A stretch of 64,000 bases of DNA. Source: Chrysoperla carnea. Taxonomy: Eukaryota; Arthropoda; Insecta; Neuroptera; Chrysopidae. Below, in pieces: positions 47,301-59,559 of this stretch. The notes below the pieces were generated by a model. The model had not been told where the DNA came from, ran no database searches, and saw only the letters and a program-made list of their open reading frames with translations. The position numbers and the translations under genes were made by a program. The stretch spans positions 85,802,368 through 85,866,367 of the forward strand of contig NC_058337.1 in assembly GCF_905475395.1 (NCBI RefSeq). Reading direction: 5' to 3'. Positions within the stretch are counted from its first letter, which is position 1. Each line of letters begins with the position of its first letter.

Positions 47301-47616
47301 AACAATTCCAAAAATATACTTTTCAACGAAATCAAAAAATTTGATTACGAGGTTAGCTACTATAAATTTTGAAAGTTGTCAATATTTAACATGTATCTAA
47401 AGGTTAGGAATTCATACTATTTAGAAGACATTTTTGAACACTTTTATAAACATATACAAATGAACAAATTACGGATTGTTTGTTTCTAATTAAGATGTAA
47501 ACAAAGATTACTTTTTGACGAGTATTTATTTAGTCTAATCCAGAAGTGAATTAATTATACAAGCGGGAACGTTGTTCAATTTCCTTTGTAATCTGTGATT
47601 ATGAAATGCTTGTAGA

Positions 47617-47970
47617 CCGTATTCGCACCGTGCGTGAGTTTTTATGGAGCCGTTTCCATGGTAACGATACACTTCTTTAAGTGTAGAATTGTATGGATGA
47701 ATATATAATTGAATGGATTGCATTTATGACATTGAAAATTTAATATTATTGTCTCCCAAATTTAAATAAATAATTATGATAATTTACATTTTAAAAATAA
47801 TGCATTAAGTTTAATTAATTAATGTTTTTCAATAATTTTATTTTGACATTTTCTTTACATGTAAAGAATTGCAAATTAGTCATAACAGCCTCCTTTAACT
47901 CCAAAATTTTTCACTGGAAGCGTTGCCATTGATTTTATTGTTCCTACCATGACTACGCACACAACGATTA
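47617..47970 (+). repeat. Left inverted arm flanking the copia fragment
   Basis: Its reverse complement is found at 49775-50234. Matching words include CGCACCGTGCGTGAGTTTTT, CGTTTCCATGGTAACGATAC, ACAGCCTCCTTTAACTCC, GTTCCTACCATGACTACGCA and CACACAACG. The two arms enclose about 1.8 kb. Confidence 0.85.
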
Positions 47971-47999
47971 CGCAAATGGATAATATAGGATAGTATTCA

Positions 48000-48386
48000 T
48001 TATAGCGTTGGTAGATTTACAAAAGTAATATACCAATACTCAAATTGTTTCTCATTTCACTTGTCTTTTACAAACTCTTTTTCTCAGTTAACTTATTAAG
48101 GTTTATGCGTTAGTGGAAGGAGTTATTATTTATAAGAAATAATTAATGATAAACACAATTTTATTTGATACGATTAATTTAATTTAAACAGATTAGAAAT
48201 TATATAAATTGAACACATGTCAATACTGTATCATATAAACACACTTGGTTGCTATGAAAATAATATTATCTTTTAAAATTTATTAGAAAGATATCTATTA
48301 GAAAGAGTAAGGAAAACTAATACTCTAATCACTAGATCAATCAATATATGACGGACGAGTTTGGCGGAAAGATTTGAACTCTAACA
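48000..48386 (-). repeat. Probable 3' LTR (or part of it) of the copia element
   Basis: On the minus strand a purine tract (GAGAGGGGAG) is immediately followed by TGTTAGAGTT, a typical copia-type LTR start. The far end of the LTR is not certain, and no second LTR is present to define it. Confidence 0.5.
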
Positions 48387-48409
48387 CTCCCCTCTCAAAT
48401 CGAACGTCA

Positions 48410-49432
48410 TCAGAGTCTGTCAATTAGTTTTAATCCTAATTTTTGTACACATTTCTCATGACTAGTACGACATAATGGCTTAGTTAAGACATCTGCAGTC
48501 ATCTCTTGAGTTGGAATATGTTGAACATCCACTAAGTTGTTCTTTATTGCACTCCTGATGAAATGATATCTTATATCAATGTGTTTCGTCCTCTTATGAA
48601 ACATAGGATTATTGGCTATACATTCAGCACCTCTGTTATCAGTATAAAGTCTGATATTGCTGAGTTCTTTTAGACCAATCTCAATCATTAAGCTTCGAAG
48701 ATGTAGAGCTTCTTTGAAAGCTTCTGCTAGGCTAACATATTCAGCCTCTGCTGTAGATAATGCAACTGTTTGTTGCTTCTGAGATCTCCATGAAATAGCT
48801 GCGTTGCTCAATATGAAACTATACCCAGAAAATGAGCGACGATCTGCAGGATCATTTCCCCAATCAGCATCAGAATAGCCAACAATTGAATCATTTGACT
48901 TAGTATATACTAAACCCAAGTCTTTGGTTCCAGCTAGGTATCTTAGGACTCTTTTTGCCTTTACAACATGATACCTTTTAAAACAGGTCGTGAATTGTGC
49001 CAATCTAGCTACAGTATTCGATATATCAGGTCTTGTAGCTACTGATAAATACATTAAAGCACCAATAAGTTCACGATAAGGAAATTTTTCTTGAGAATTA
49101 TCAGCTGAGTCTTCTTCGACATCCTCATATACTTTTAATTCAGACGGAGTCGAAACCTTATTGCACTGGCTCATACCAAAACGTTGAAGAATATCTAGGA
49201 TGTAGCGTCTTTGTTGTAGCACCACTTTATCTTTGGTTTGTGTTATTTCAAGTCCTAAACATGACTTTGCTAATCCAAGATCTTTAACTTCAAATGTTTC
49301 TCCTAGACCTTGTTTAATTTCTTCAATCCATCTGACATCTTTTGAAGCAATTAAAATGTCATCTACATACAATAGTAGAAACAATACATCACTATTGCGT
49401 TGAGCATCAAAAATGTATTTTTTCACGGACAA
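48410..49432 (-). pseudogene. 5'-truncated Ty1/copia polyprotein: end of reverse transcriptase plus RNase H
   Basis: An open frame of 340 codons begins inside the reverse transcriptase with LLLYVDDILIAS, the copia form of the catalytic YVDD box. It continues through LIGALMYLSVATRPDI, RNase H motifs GYSDADWGNDPADRRS, ALSTAEAEY, YTDNRGA and RTKHIDIRYHFIR, and ends naturally shortly before the purine tract at 48387. Gag, protease, integrase and the first half of the reverse transcriptase are missing, and no 5' LTR is present. The remaining frame has no stop or frameshift, so the truncation is fairly recent. It lies between two large inverted repeats. It is not functional alone. Confidence 0.9.
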
Positions 49433-49774
49433 ATTAAATTTGTAAATCTTTTTTGATTAAAATAAAAATTCAATTTAAAATTGCTTTTGTTTGTCCTTTT
49501 TTTTCGTAACAGTAACCATAAGAAATACAAAAACACACATTGATACATAGATGTGTGAATTACATTTCTTCTTCTGCTACAAAAATGAAATCGGTAAATT
49601 TTCAATTACATACCACTTGACTATTGGGTAATATGTTCTTGAAACTCAATTTGTTTAACAAATATGATAAACTGAGCACATAAAAATTTCATTTTTCAAC
49701 TCACTTTTTCTTTCTATAAATTTATGAACTTAATATATGGTGTTACAGAACATGTAAGTTTTATAAAAGACAGA

Positions 49775-50234
49775 TATTCGTTGTGTGCGTAGTCATGGTA
49801 GGAACAATAAAATCGATGCCAGCGCTACCAGTGTAATATTTTGGCGTTAAAGGAGGCTGTTGTGAGTAATTTGCAATTTTTTACATGTAAATGTTATAGA
49901 AATGTCAAATTAAAAGGCTGTTGTGACTAATTTGCAATTCTTTCCAATGTTATAGAAATGTCAAATTAAAATTATTGAAAAATAACAATTAATTAAACTT
50001 GTGGCTTTAAAAATTGCGAAAATAAGAGACAAATTGCACAAATATTATATTTAAAATGTAAATTATCATAATTACTTATTTAAATTTGTTAGACAATAAC
50101 ATTAGATTTTCAATGTTAGCCATAAATGCAATCCACACAATTATATATGCATCCATACAATTATATTGATAAATTAGTGTATCGTTACCATGGAAACGCC
50201 TCCGATAAAACTCATGCACGGTGCAAATACCACA
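49775..50234 (-). repeat. Right inverted arm flanking the copia fragment
   Basis: Reverse-complement partner of 47617-47970 (GTTGTGTGCGTAGTCATGG at its inner edge, GTATCGTTACCATGGAAACG near its outer edge). It is longer than the left arm because of an internal tandem duplication at about 49855-49970. Confidence 0.85.
49855..49970. repeat. Tandem duplication of about 60 bp inside the right arm
   Basis: GGCTGTTGTGAGTAATTTGC and GGCTGTTGTGACTAATTTGC each precede a TTATAGAAATGTCAAATTAA word. The left arm has only one such unit. Confidence 0.75.
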
Positions 50235-50319
50235 ATGTTTTAGATTCGTCATTATCAAATTGCTTTATCACGAAGATTTTTATTCAAGAGTTCAATTATT
50301 TGTCAATGAAACTATCACT

Positions 50320-50635
50320 AATAATAATAATAAATAATAATAATAATGGGGTTTAACCTCCGTTTCTCTGACATATACGCCTATAACAGAGGCCACCCAT
50401 ATCATTATTTGTTTAACCTTTATTTATTTTAATTTCATACATATTTACAATTATATTTTGATGTGGGTGGATTCGGTTACTACGTTCTTATCCAAGCGAC
50501 GACAATGTGATCAATTCTGCACTCCCATTAATTATAATTGTTCACACTGCCGCTGCCTGGGTTCGAACCCACAACCTAGAGTCTAGAAAGACGAACGGTC
50601 TAACGCCTTAGACCGCTCGGCCATTTAGGCACTAA
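50320..50635 (-). repeat. tRNA-derived SINE, copy 2
   Basis: On the minus strand the head reads GCCTAAATGGCCGAGCGGTC (A box included), then TGTGGGTTCGAACCCAGGC (perfect B box). The body shares GCAGCGGCAGTG, AATTATAATTAATGGGAG and CCACCCACATC with 28195-28430, and the tail is (ATT)n. The head looks like a Leu/Ser-type tRNA with a variable arm, but the sequence after the T arm does not pair with its 5' end. Confidence 0.85.
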
Positions 50636-51055
50636 TTCTAACTAATTCCAATATGTATTATTTTGAAGCTAATTACTATTACATTCACAGCATATTAAGA
50701 AAAATAAAGTGGATATATCAAAATAATAATTAATTATCTTGAACGAAAATATACCTAACTTCGCTAGCTGTTTGAGACATTTTTGTCTGCTAAATCTAGA
50801 GAGTTTCCGTATTTGGCATTCATTTATAAAATTTTCCTCACTTCAACCGTAATGAATTTTTCAAAAGTAATTATTTACTGAATTTAAAAACTGCAACACT
50901 CTAGGTTCAGCCGAAAAAAAGTTTAGTAGCTATTAAATATCTCTTGTTAAATTTCACGTATTTTAACAATTTATAGTGTACAGTATGCCGATTCGGAATT
51001 CTAACACCTATTATAAGCATTTTTTACATCAATGTTATATGTGGTGAAAAGTATA

Positions 51056-51130
51056 CTCGAGGGAGGATCGAACCTGCAAGCTTCTGCTTACCGAGTCAGT
51101 CTTCTGTCAACTGATTTACGGGTACCTGGA
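51056..51130 (-). repeat. Possible tRNA-like SINE remnant
   Basis: On the minus strand GTAAATCAGTTGACAGAAG is followed by GCAGGTTCGATCCTCCC, which contains a perfect B box (GGTTCGATCC). T-stem pairing is poor and no acceptor stem forms, so it is not a tRNA gene. Confidence 0.35.
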
Positions 51131-51299
51131 ATCATAAGGTTACTGTGTACAATCAATCCATATCTTTTGACGCCATGGATTTATTACTTTGTTTTCAACT
51201 ATGCAATATACTGAACATAAAAAACAACCAAGATAACTTTGTTAAGTGTTAGGTTTTAGATTAAGATATCGAATTAAAATGACACAATAATAATGACAC

Positions 51300-54200
51300 A
51301 ATAAAAATTTTTTTTTTGCTTTTTGATTCTTTATTTGCAAAAGGCTCTTGATATCTAAACTAAAAATAAAGTTTATATATCTCCAGAAGGATATGTTTTA
51401 AATTTGCACATCTCATCTACTAGTACCTGAGAGACAGAGGACTAAGGAACACCATCTAAAAATTAAAACGCCTTCTTTTCCAAAAGTCTGTATATATCCC
51501 AAAAAATATATCCATATTCTGTCTGTATATGAATTCTCATCAAAATGCTTAGAGCCGAACTCGAGATAGATATTTTGTAGTGCTTGTTTAAAAATATCAT
51601 ATATCGTACCTGATGAAATTCGAAAAGAATGAAAAATGCAGCAAATATTGAAAAGCACAATATCTGTGTAGTTAAGTAATCAAATATTTTTGTCTGTTAC
51701 ATTTTGTAGAATCACAGAAGGTATATAAATAATAACAGTTGGACGATTGTTATATTTTCGCAACAGTCAGACATGAAATAACAATGTCATTTACACAAAC
51801 ATTTTACTACAAATTACTTTTTGGAAATGGCTATCATACTTTTTTCAAACCATGGAAGAAAAAAGCATATACAGAAAAAAAATTATTCTTTGAAAACTAC
51901 ATTATTGTTATCCACAATCTACAAGTTATTCCTAAGCTGAAAAATTTGGTGGGTGTATTAATTTCATTTACAACAAGGATTCCGGATAAATAATTCTGGT
52001 AATCATCTGTTAAATCCATATTGCAAAGAAATTAACTGTGCTATAAGTTCTACATATTTCCTTTTGGAATTTCTTGGTGATAAAAACAAATAAATATATT
52101 AAATAATTTTTATTTCAAATTTAATAAGAAATTATTTGGTAGAAACCAGAAAAATAGGCATAAACACATTTTGACAGCGAATTTTCACCCTAAATAAATC
52201 AAATGGGTATAGGTAGACTTACTGTATATGATTATAGGTAACTTTTGTTCTTATTTTTGTAAAAAAAATCTCACTCTCAATTAAAAAAAAACCGTTCAAG
52301 GTATGTTGTTCTTTACAAAACTTTATTTTACGGCAAGTAATCGTGAAAATGGTCTTGTTTTTTCAATTTTCCTACCTAGTTCCTTGCCTCCAACCTCTAA
52401 AAATGAAAAATTAAGATGGCCTCATTAACAGTCAATTTTCGATTCCCGACGTCCTCACTATTTTATCTACACTATACGCTAAACATACACGCTTGGTAAG
52501 TTTACACCACTTGGTAATAGTGGCTAACAAAAACAAGACAATTTTCATGATCAGCTGCAGCACTATCAGAATAGTGTACGATATTTAGAAAATAAAAGGC
52601 TTTCTAAAAAATGTTTTTCGGAATTATTTTTCTTATTTTTCTCTCGAAAAATATTTTTGAAAAACCGCCTACTTTTCCACGTCTGCAATATTTTATACAA
52701 AAACATATGATGCGATCAACCAACAAACAAATGATGTTGGTTGGAAGTTTGGTCATTTTCAATTGAAATTTTAGGGCAAGGCTATACAGGATTCTCAAGG
52801 ATTCGCAAGGCTATACAAGACTCTCTATTTTGTTATCATTGATGACTTTCCGGCGTAATACGTTATGTTAGTTTTATCGTCGATTTCAAGTATATAATCA
52901 CAAATTGTACAATGAGTTTTAGGGTCAATTTCTCAATAGAGATAGTAGAAGCAATTTCACACAAGTATTAGTATACTAATAATAATAATAAGCTTCTATA
53001 GAAGCAAAAACGAAGCTTATGCTTTTGTTAATTTTATTATGAACAAATGTCAATATTTTACCTTTCTCCCATAGAATGCCAAATCCTTAGAAATTTGCGT
53101 AGTAAAATTGATACTTTTCACAACAAAATTGATCGTACAAAACACTTAAACAAAATATCCACCCGTTTTGATACGAAAACATTTTTAACTATTTTGTTTT
53201 AAAATACTGCACTCAAGTATGTTTTTTAAATACTTCGGAACACACAATTTAATTTAATATTTTATTTTATCCACTATTTTACCAATTCATTACTAAGAAA
53301 AACTCTTCTTCTGTTTATAAAAATTACTTTCTCCAATGAAAATGTCAAAAAATTGTAATTTTAAAACCGTTCTACAATTAGTTAGAAATGAAATCACTAA
53401 GTAAAGAGTATTAGTGCGCTTAAAAAAATAAATCATGCAGCAAATCAAAACCTTAATTTTATGGGTCTAACAAATTCCGGTAACCCTTCAATTCTTTTAG
53501 AGTAATTCGAATACTAATCTTGATTTGTAACAGGACTCATTAATTGATTTTTGTTCAAAACCTACATTTCTCAAAAATACTAAAATTCATCCGAGGCATT
53601 TCTTTATAACTATTTTATAGAAAAATTAAAAGAATTTGAATATTTTTGTTAAGACTAAAAAACCTGTAGCCCACGTAATTCAGTCAAACTTAATATGTAT
53701 TTTGTAAGCCGTAAGAATTAGACTTTCGAAATTTTCATAGAAAATCTTTAAGCACTTGCTATGGGAATTCATTTTAAGTAAAAAAGTGTCATGTTGAAAC
53801 TCTGTGAAGTATTTATACATTTTTTATTTAAATTGAAAAAAAAATTTTATCAAATAAAGTAGAAATACTTTACGGCGGAAAATATACGTATAGCAATAGA
53901 ATAGAAACAACTTATAAACCACCTGTTACGCTGTAACGGTGTATTTGGGAATAGAAAAAAGAACGCATATTTATATACTATAATTATATTGCACTTAATT
54001 TACACTTATTATTTAGTAACTCACTTAATTATTTAAAAACATTCACTTAACTTTTTATTAATTAATTATTTTAAAATCAGATATGCACAAATAAATTTGA
54101 TATTTATTTTTTTAAATCAAGAATTATTATTTCACTAAATTTCACCGTACTTTACGTAAGAACGTAAAATGATTTCGGCCCGTAGTTAATTTTTCTACTC

Positions 54201-57060
54201 ATAAGAGTAATATCGTAATGCAGTTGCATCTAAAATGCATTTTCCATTCTACATAAACACGTACAGTGTACTATATATTGATGCATCAAGTTTTCTTCTC
54301 GTCGTTGCGTCAGTGCAGTAGGTGACCTAGTTTTGAGGATTGCTCGATAAATGTACAGTTTTACTGTGTATGTTATAGTTTTCAAAAACAGATTTTCTAC
54401 AATCTTTTATAATATCCTTAAAAACACAAAATTTGGTGAAAAAAAAACGATATTGGCATGAATATAATTATTAAATAAATCTGATTTCTAAATAAATCAG
54501 AAAACTTTCCAAGTGAATTTTGTAAGTTCAACAGCGGATATTTTTAATAGTTTACAGATACGTGTAAGAACAATTACATACAGTCAAATTTCGAAAATAG
54601 ATTGCGAGTAATTTTAGGCAGGCCCTGAACAGCCAAAAAATAGGATAATATATCGACCGACTGGTATTGTAGGAAGAATTCCACGGTAAACAAGGTCTTC
54701 TTTTAAAATAATGAGTAAAATATTACTGCCTTGTTGAAATGGAGTTCTTGACACCACACAAAAACGATTAATGCTTCTATTTAAATACTTAAAATCACTA
54801 TCAATGCCTATTTAAATTAAATATAATTATAAAAAGTTTATATTAAAAAATAAATTTCGATTAATAGAAAATTACTGCATCTGAGTTTTAGTTCGGTCCC
54901 AAAAAAGTTAATTATTTTGCATTCTACAATCAACCACTAATTGAAATAAATTTGAATTTTCTATTACTGTGTTGTTATGAAGCATACTTACTTCTGCTAT
55001 AATTACGTTTCCTAAGTTGCAGAGATCCTAGGTCCTTGAAAACAATTTGATATACATAATATATTATTTGAAAAAGATTGAAAACATAAGTAGGTATATT
55101 TCATATTTATAATTGTGTAGGCAACTTATTAAGTAAATACGAAATGTAACTTACATAGACAAGGGGTCTCTATTTCTATAATGAAAATATTAATAGCTAA
55201 TTAGATCAATTTTATAATTAGATTAAATATTTTATAAATTTTCGGAAAATTAGTTTGTAATATAAAACCTAACCTATTGTAGCGAATCTGAGCGTGCCAA
55301 TGTAGTAAGCTGAGCACAAATTTACTTGATAGGTAAATGAAATAATTCTTTTAAACAGTTCTTGTTAAAATATATCTGTAAGTTAATTAAGAAGACTATT
55401 TTTTTGTATAATTCGTACATCGAGATTCATTTTTAAATTTATAAATGTTATATTGAAATATCACGTTCAGAAAAAAAATGAAACAAATTATTCATGAAAT
55501 TATTTAAAAAAATATATAATCAAAACTTTGGTAACGATATTATCGTAAGTTTAAAAACTATAAAGTATCTATATTTCACCAAGTTATCACACGCATTATA
55601 AAATGTCATTTCCACAAGCTCAAAGTATTTTTTAAGTAGTTTTCAGAGAAATACTTAAAACAAAATTAATTTTCAACACTCCGTAGGTTTTCTGTAAGCC
55701 ATTTTTTTATTGTAAATAACTCAAAAATAACAAAAACCAGAAAAAAATGAAATTATTTTCTTTTTGAAATCCGTTGAGTTAAAAATAATAGTAAATAATG
55801 GTAGCAACCTTTACCAAGTGTGTCTCTAAAAGAAGTGCCCAAATTGCATACTGCCATTTTAATGAATAAATATATCCACTTGTTTGAGAAATGAGAAATG
55901 TTTTGCTTATTGTTTATGAGCTATATGTATAATAATTATTAGTTTTAATTAGCTGGTTACATTTTAATGAATTTTAACACAAGCAATTTGTTAAAATTAT
56001 GTAAGAGGGTTCGTTCAACACAGCAAAACAATATAGAATGAATATATCTCTATAGTAATAATATTTTTGATGTGGTTTAATTTATATTTGAATCATAAAT
56101 ATTCCTTAGGGATGAAATAATGTGGAACGAATAGATAGATATAGGTATATAAAGGACATTGTTTTCTTGTATATTATACCGAACTAAGAAATTGTTATTT
56201 AGCTGATTCGAATATACAATTCTGTAAATTTAATTAATTTATGATCGAAGGGTTATCTTAGGTATTATTTATTTCTCGTAGTGGTTTTTAATTTCATTTA
56301 TTATTCGCGTTTTTTTCATTTTATTTTTCGTTTTTTTATAAAAAGATATGTTTGTTTACATGATAGCTACAATTATAAACAAATTCGTACAAATGTGAAA
56401 AATTAGGTTTGTTGTTCTTTGAACAGACTAAAACAAATATAAAATACAAGCAGTTTAATGAAAAAAAAAGTTAATAAAAATTGTGTTAGAAATTGACTGT
56501 TAGAAAAGTTCCGGAACAGCAATCACACTTGGAAAATAATAGTTTTAGGAAAAAGTTTCATACAAAAGTTGTAGAGCTAAGGGGCTTGTTTAAGTTCTGG
56601 CCTGAAGGATACACTGCTTTCCAGGGACATTGAAAATGAGTTCTAAATTTTAACTGGAGACAGATAGAAAAATACTTTTAATTCATTAATATTTTTCGGG
56701 AACTCTATTGATTAGGGAGAAATCGATTTTTATCTTTGATATAGATCTACCGACAGTAAGCCAGAGTAAACAGTTTATTTAATAAATTATGTCGAAAATT
56801 GATCATATTCAAAATATATTGAAAAACATTAATAGAATTTCTACTTCAATTCCTGTAGAATACAGGATTTTTTAATTTAAAGTTTTTCCACAGCTTTTAG
56901 TAGTAGAAATAGAAGGTCATCCTTAAGGCTTAAATTAATTAACATTCTGCTTTAAACCTAAAACTATTATATGAATCCTCTTTTTCTAATACCATTCCTT
57001 TCCAAGTTTGGCTGCTGTTCCGGGATTTTTCTGACACCCCGTATATATAAGTTGAAATTT
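51300..57060. other. Gene-poor AT-rich stretch
   Basis: I see short ORFs only, the longest about 84 codons and without recognisable domains, and no repeat I can delimit confidently. Confidence 0.4.
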
Positions 57061-57076
57061 TCGCGTTATGATTATA

Positions 57077-57199
57077 CAGGATTGTTACATGAAATGTTAC
57101 CACTTAATTGGGATACAACTTGTCCAAAAAGATTTTATCAAAAAAATAGGTCACCAAATGTCTCTCCTTTAAGTGGTAACATCTTTTTAAACAACCCTG
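57077..57199. repeat. Small mariner-like MITE, 123 bp, with TA target site
   Basis: The left end CAGGATTGTTACATGAAATG, then TTACCACTTAA, mirrors the right end TTAAGTGGTAACATCTTTTT, then AAACAACCCTG. Both ends are flanked by TA (57075-57076 and 57200-57201). CAGG/CCTG termini inside a TA duplication are typical of Tc1/mariner-derived MITEs. No ORF. Confidence 0.7.
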
Positions 57200-57299
57200 T
57201 AGAACACTCTATAGCTTTAACTTTATATCTAGTCAAAAAATTTTTATCGTATTTTCATAGGTGTTAATTATATAGTATATCTAACACTGTTTACCATTA

Positions 57300-59040
57300 A
57301 TGTGAGCAGATAGAGATCCCTGTTGAAGCAATTAACAAAACTTTCCCTATCAGCTTTACAGGACTTAACGTAGTCACGATTATTAGTCTTCTTTGTGCAT
57401 TATTTTCTAAATTTTCTTTATATTGGGTGTAACCTTAAGTACGCTGCAAGTTGTCTATGAGTATGTTCAAAGCTTTAATTGTTCTTTACTTATTTCGGTA
57501 GTAACATAACGCTTAAACCATAATTAAAAGGTAAAAAAATTTTAATAGTTTCTTCGCTTAATGCACCAAATACTGATACTGAAAATCAGGCCTACCTGTA
57601 AGTAGGTATTTGCTGTTCCGGTTAATATCTTCTTATGAAAATGACATATTCTTCACCACAATAATATATCCAAGGTATCCGGACACAAAATCCCAGGCTT
57701 ACAAGATTTTATAAATGTCGACAAAAAAAATGAAGTGGTGAAAACATCTATGACGAAGGATAGTTTTTCTGTAAATCGACTTTCATAAATCAAAGAGTTT
57801 ATTTAATAATTTAAAGCGTGTGACTATACACGGTGATCCAACAATGTTTCAGGTTTTTTTTTAAACTGATTAATAAAATGTATTTTTTTTTTTCATTTGA
57901 TTAAAAAAGTTTTAATATATTTTTTTTCGTTTTTCCCTTGTAATTTATTAAAATTGAAGATAATGCAATTAAAACATATTTGATTTGTATACTGATATGC
58001 TAAAAAATTTAAATTTCTTAAAGGGTTATTTTCTTGAAGAGAGTAAATAGCATGGAACGAAGTGAAGTTTCCTAGAGTTCTATTCTACCCAAAACTAAAA
58101 TGGCCAAAATGGGGGGTATAGTTATGGTATATTTTCAAAAGTTAATGCCAATAGCAATTTTTGTGTCGTAATTGAGATATATTAAGTAGTCATTATAGAT
58201 ATTTCTTTTTTCAAGAAACATCTCCTTACATGTACGGGATAGTCTTCACACAAATAATATATCCAAGGCATACTGATTTCAAAATCACAGGCCTACAATA
58301 TTTTATCAAAGTTTAAAGACATTAATTTATCAAAAAATGTTCTTTAAAATTTATAAACATCTCTTTGAGATATATTTGTGAAGTTATAATAAAATGCATT
58401 TACAAACACATTCATTTCACGCCTCTTTTGTAGATTAAACGTATCATATTTATTCTGTTTGAAACTTTTGACAAGACTTTGAGAAAACATTGAAAGATTC
58501 ATTACATGTCAGAATAAAATATTTTCTTGTTTATGTTAAAAAAATTTCTATTTTGTTTAAAAGCCAACAATAGAATATTTTTAAAATGGTCAAAAATTTT
58601 TACGTATCCGTAGTGAATAAAAAGCTCTTCTATAATGAAAATAGTTTAAAAGCTGTCTAGTAAACAATATTTTTTTTCCTATAATTTTACTTTGTTTCAA
58701 TTATTACATGTTTTCAAAAACGTAGTTTAGCACAAATTCGCAACGAAGGAAAAACCTAAGCTATATACACCGTACATCCTCAAGGCTACCGCATTAAAAA
58801 ACAGAGTTATAAAGAGTATATGAACCTAAAAAATAGTGCCTTTAGATCCAACATACAATGTTAATGATTCGTTAAAGATGGGGTTTGTAAGGAGGAAATT
58901 AAAAGGCCATAATTTGAATTTGGATAGTAACCTAGTAAAAGAAGATAAAATGGAGCAAATTTTTTTACTGCAAACTTTGCTCATTCTAAAAATTTCAATT
59001 TGATTTATTTAAATAATTCTGAAAATTACATAGACCCATA
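57300..59040. other. Intergenic stretch without recognised gene
   Basis: AT-rich. Two stretches (about 57655-57740 and 58250-58330) share words such as CACAATAATATATCCAAGG/CACAAATAATATATCCAAGG and a following TTTATAAA/TTTTATCAAA, suggesting an old repeat pair. No gene seen. Confidence 0.4.
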
Positions 59041-59064
59041 ACAAATCTCTATCTCGTTAATGAT

Positions 59065-59546
59065 TAGTGTTAGTGTCACGAGGTACGAGACGAGGCGAGG
59101 TTTTGGTATCACCTCGCCTCGCCCCGGAAGAATGTTCATTACCATCTCTGACTAAATTTTCAAGTGTACATAATGTGGCATAAAATGGAGAAAAAAAAAT
59201 TGTTATAATAAATTTCTTTAAAACACGGAATATAAGTTGCTTATTCTCTAAATTTTTTACTTCTCTTTTTCTGTGTCATTGTTTCACTGTTTCTCTGTTT
59301 CTTTGTATTATAAAATCTCAATACTAAAATTATATATAATTTTTTATAAATAATTATTTTCCCTAAAATATTTTAAGAAATTTAGAGGGAAGGGGTCACC
59401 TATACCGGGGCGAGGTGTTAGGGAAAATTTACCTCGCATCACCTCAGCTTTTGAAACAATGCAATTTATACTTTGCCTCGCTTCGGGTAGTAACGAGGCT
59501 TAAATTTTTGAACTTCGCCTCGCCTCGTAACCTCGGTGAAACACTA
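59065..59546. repeat. CG-rich hAT-type MITE, 482 bp, with 8-bp target duplication
   Basis: The element starts TAGTGTTAGTGTCACGAGGT and ends ACCTCGGTGAAACACTA. Both sides carry the same 8 bases TTAATGAT (59057-59064 and 59547-59554). Terminal inverted repeats of the TAGTGTT type plus an 8-bp duplication define hAT-family elements. The subterminal regions are packed with CCTCGCCTCG/CGAGGCGAGG words, which makes it an island of CpG in AT-rich DNA. No transposase is encoded, so it is non-autonomous. Confidence 0.88.
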
Positions 59547-59559
59547 TTAATGATACATC

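Noticed and set aside
50556-50635. Possible Leu/Ser-type tRNA gene on the minus strand
   Set aside because: A and B boxes are good, but the sequence after the T arm (GGCAGCGGC) does not pair with the 5' end (GCCTAAA), and SINE body and tail follow. It is a SINE head.
51056-51130. tRNA gene suggested by a perfect B box
   Set aside because: T stem and acceptor stem do not pair; kept only as a weak SINE remnant.
51739-51993. 84-codon ORF with Lys/Tyr/Phe-rich product
   Set aside because: Composition is what AT-rich DNA gives by chance; no supporting signals.
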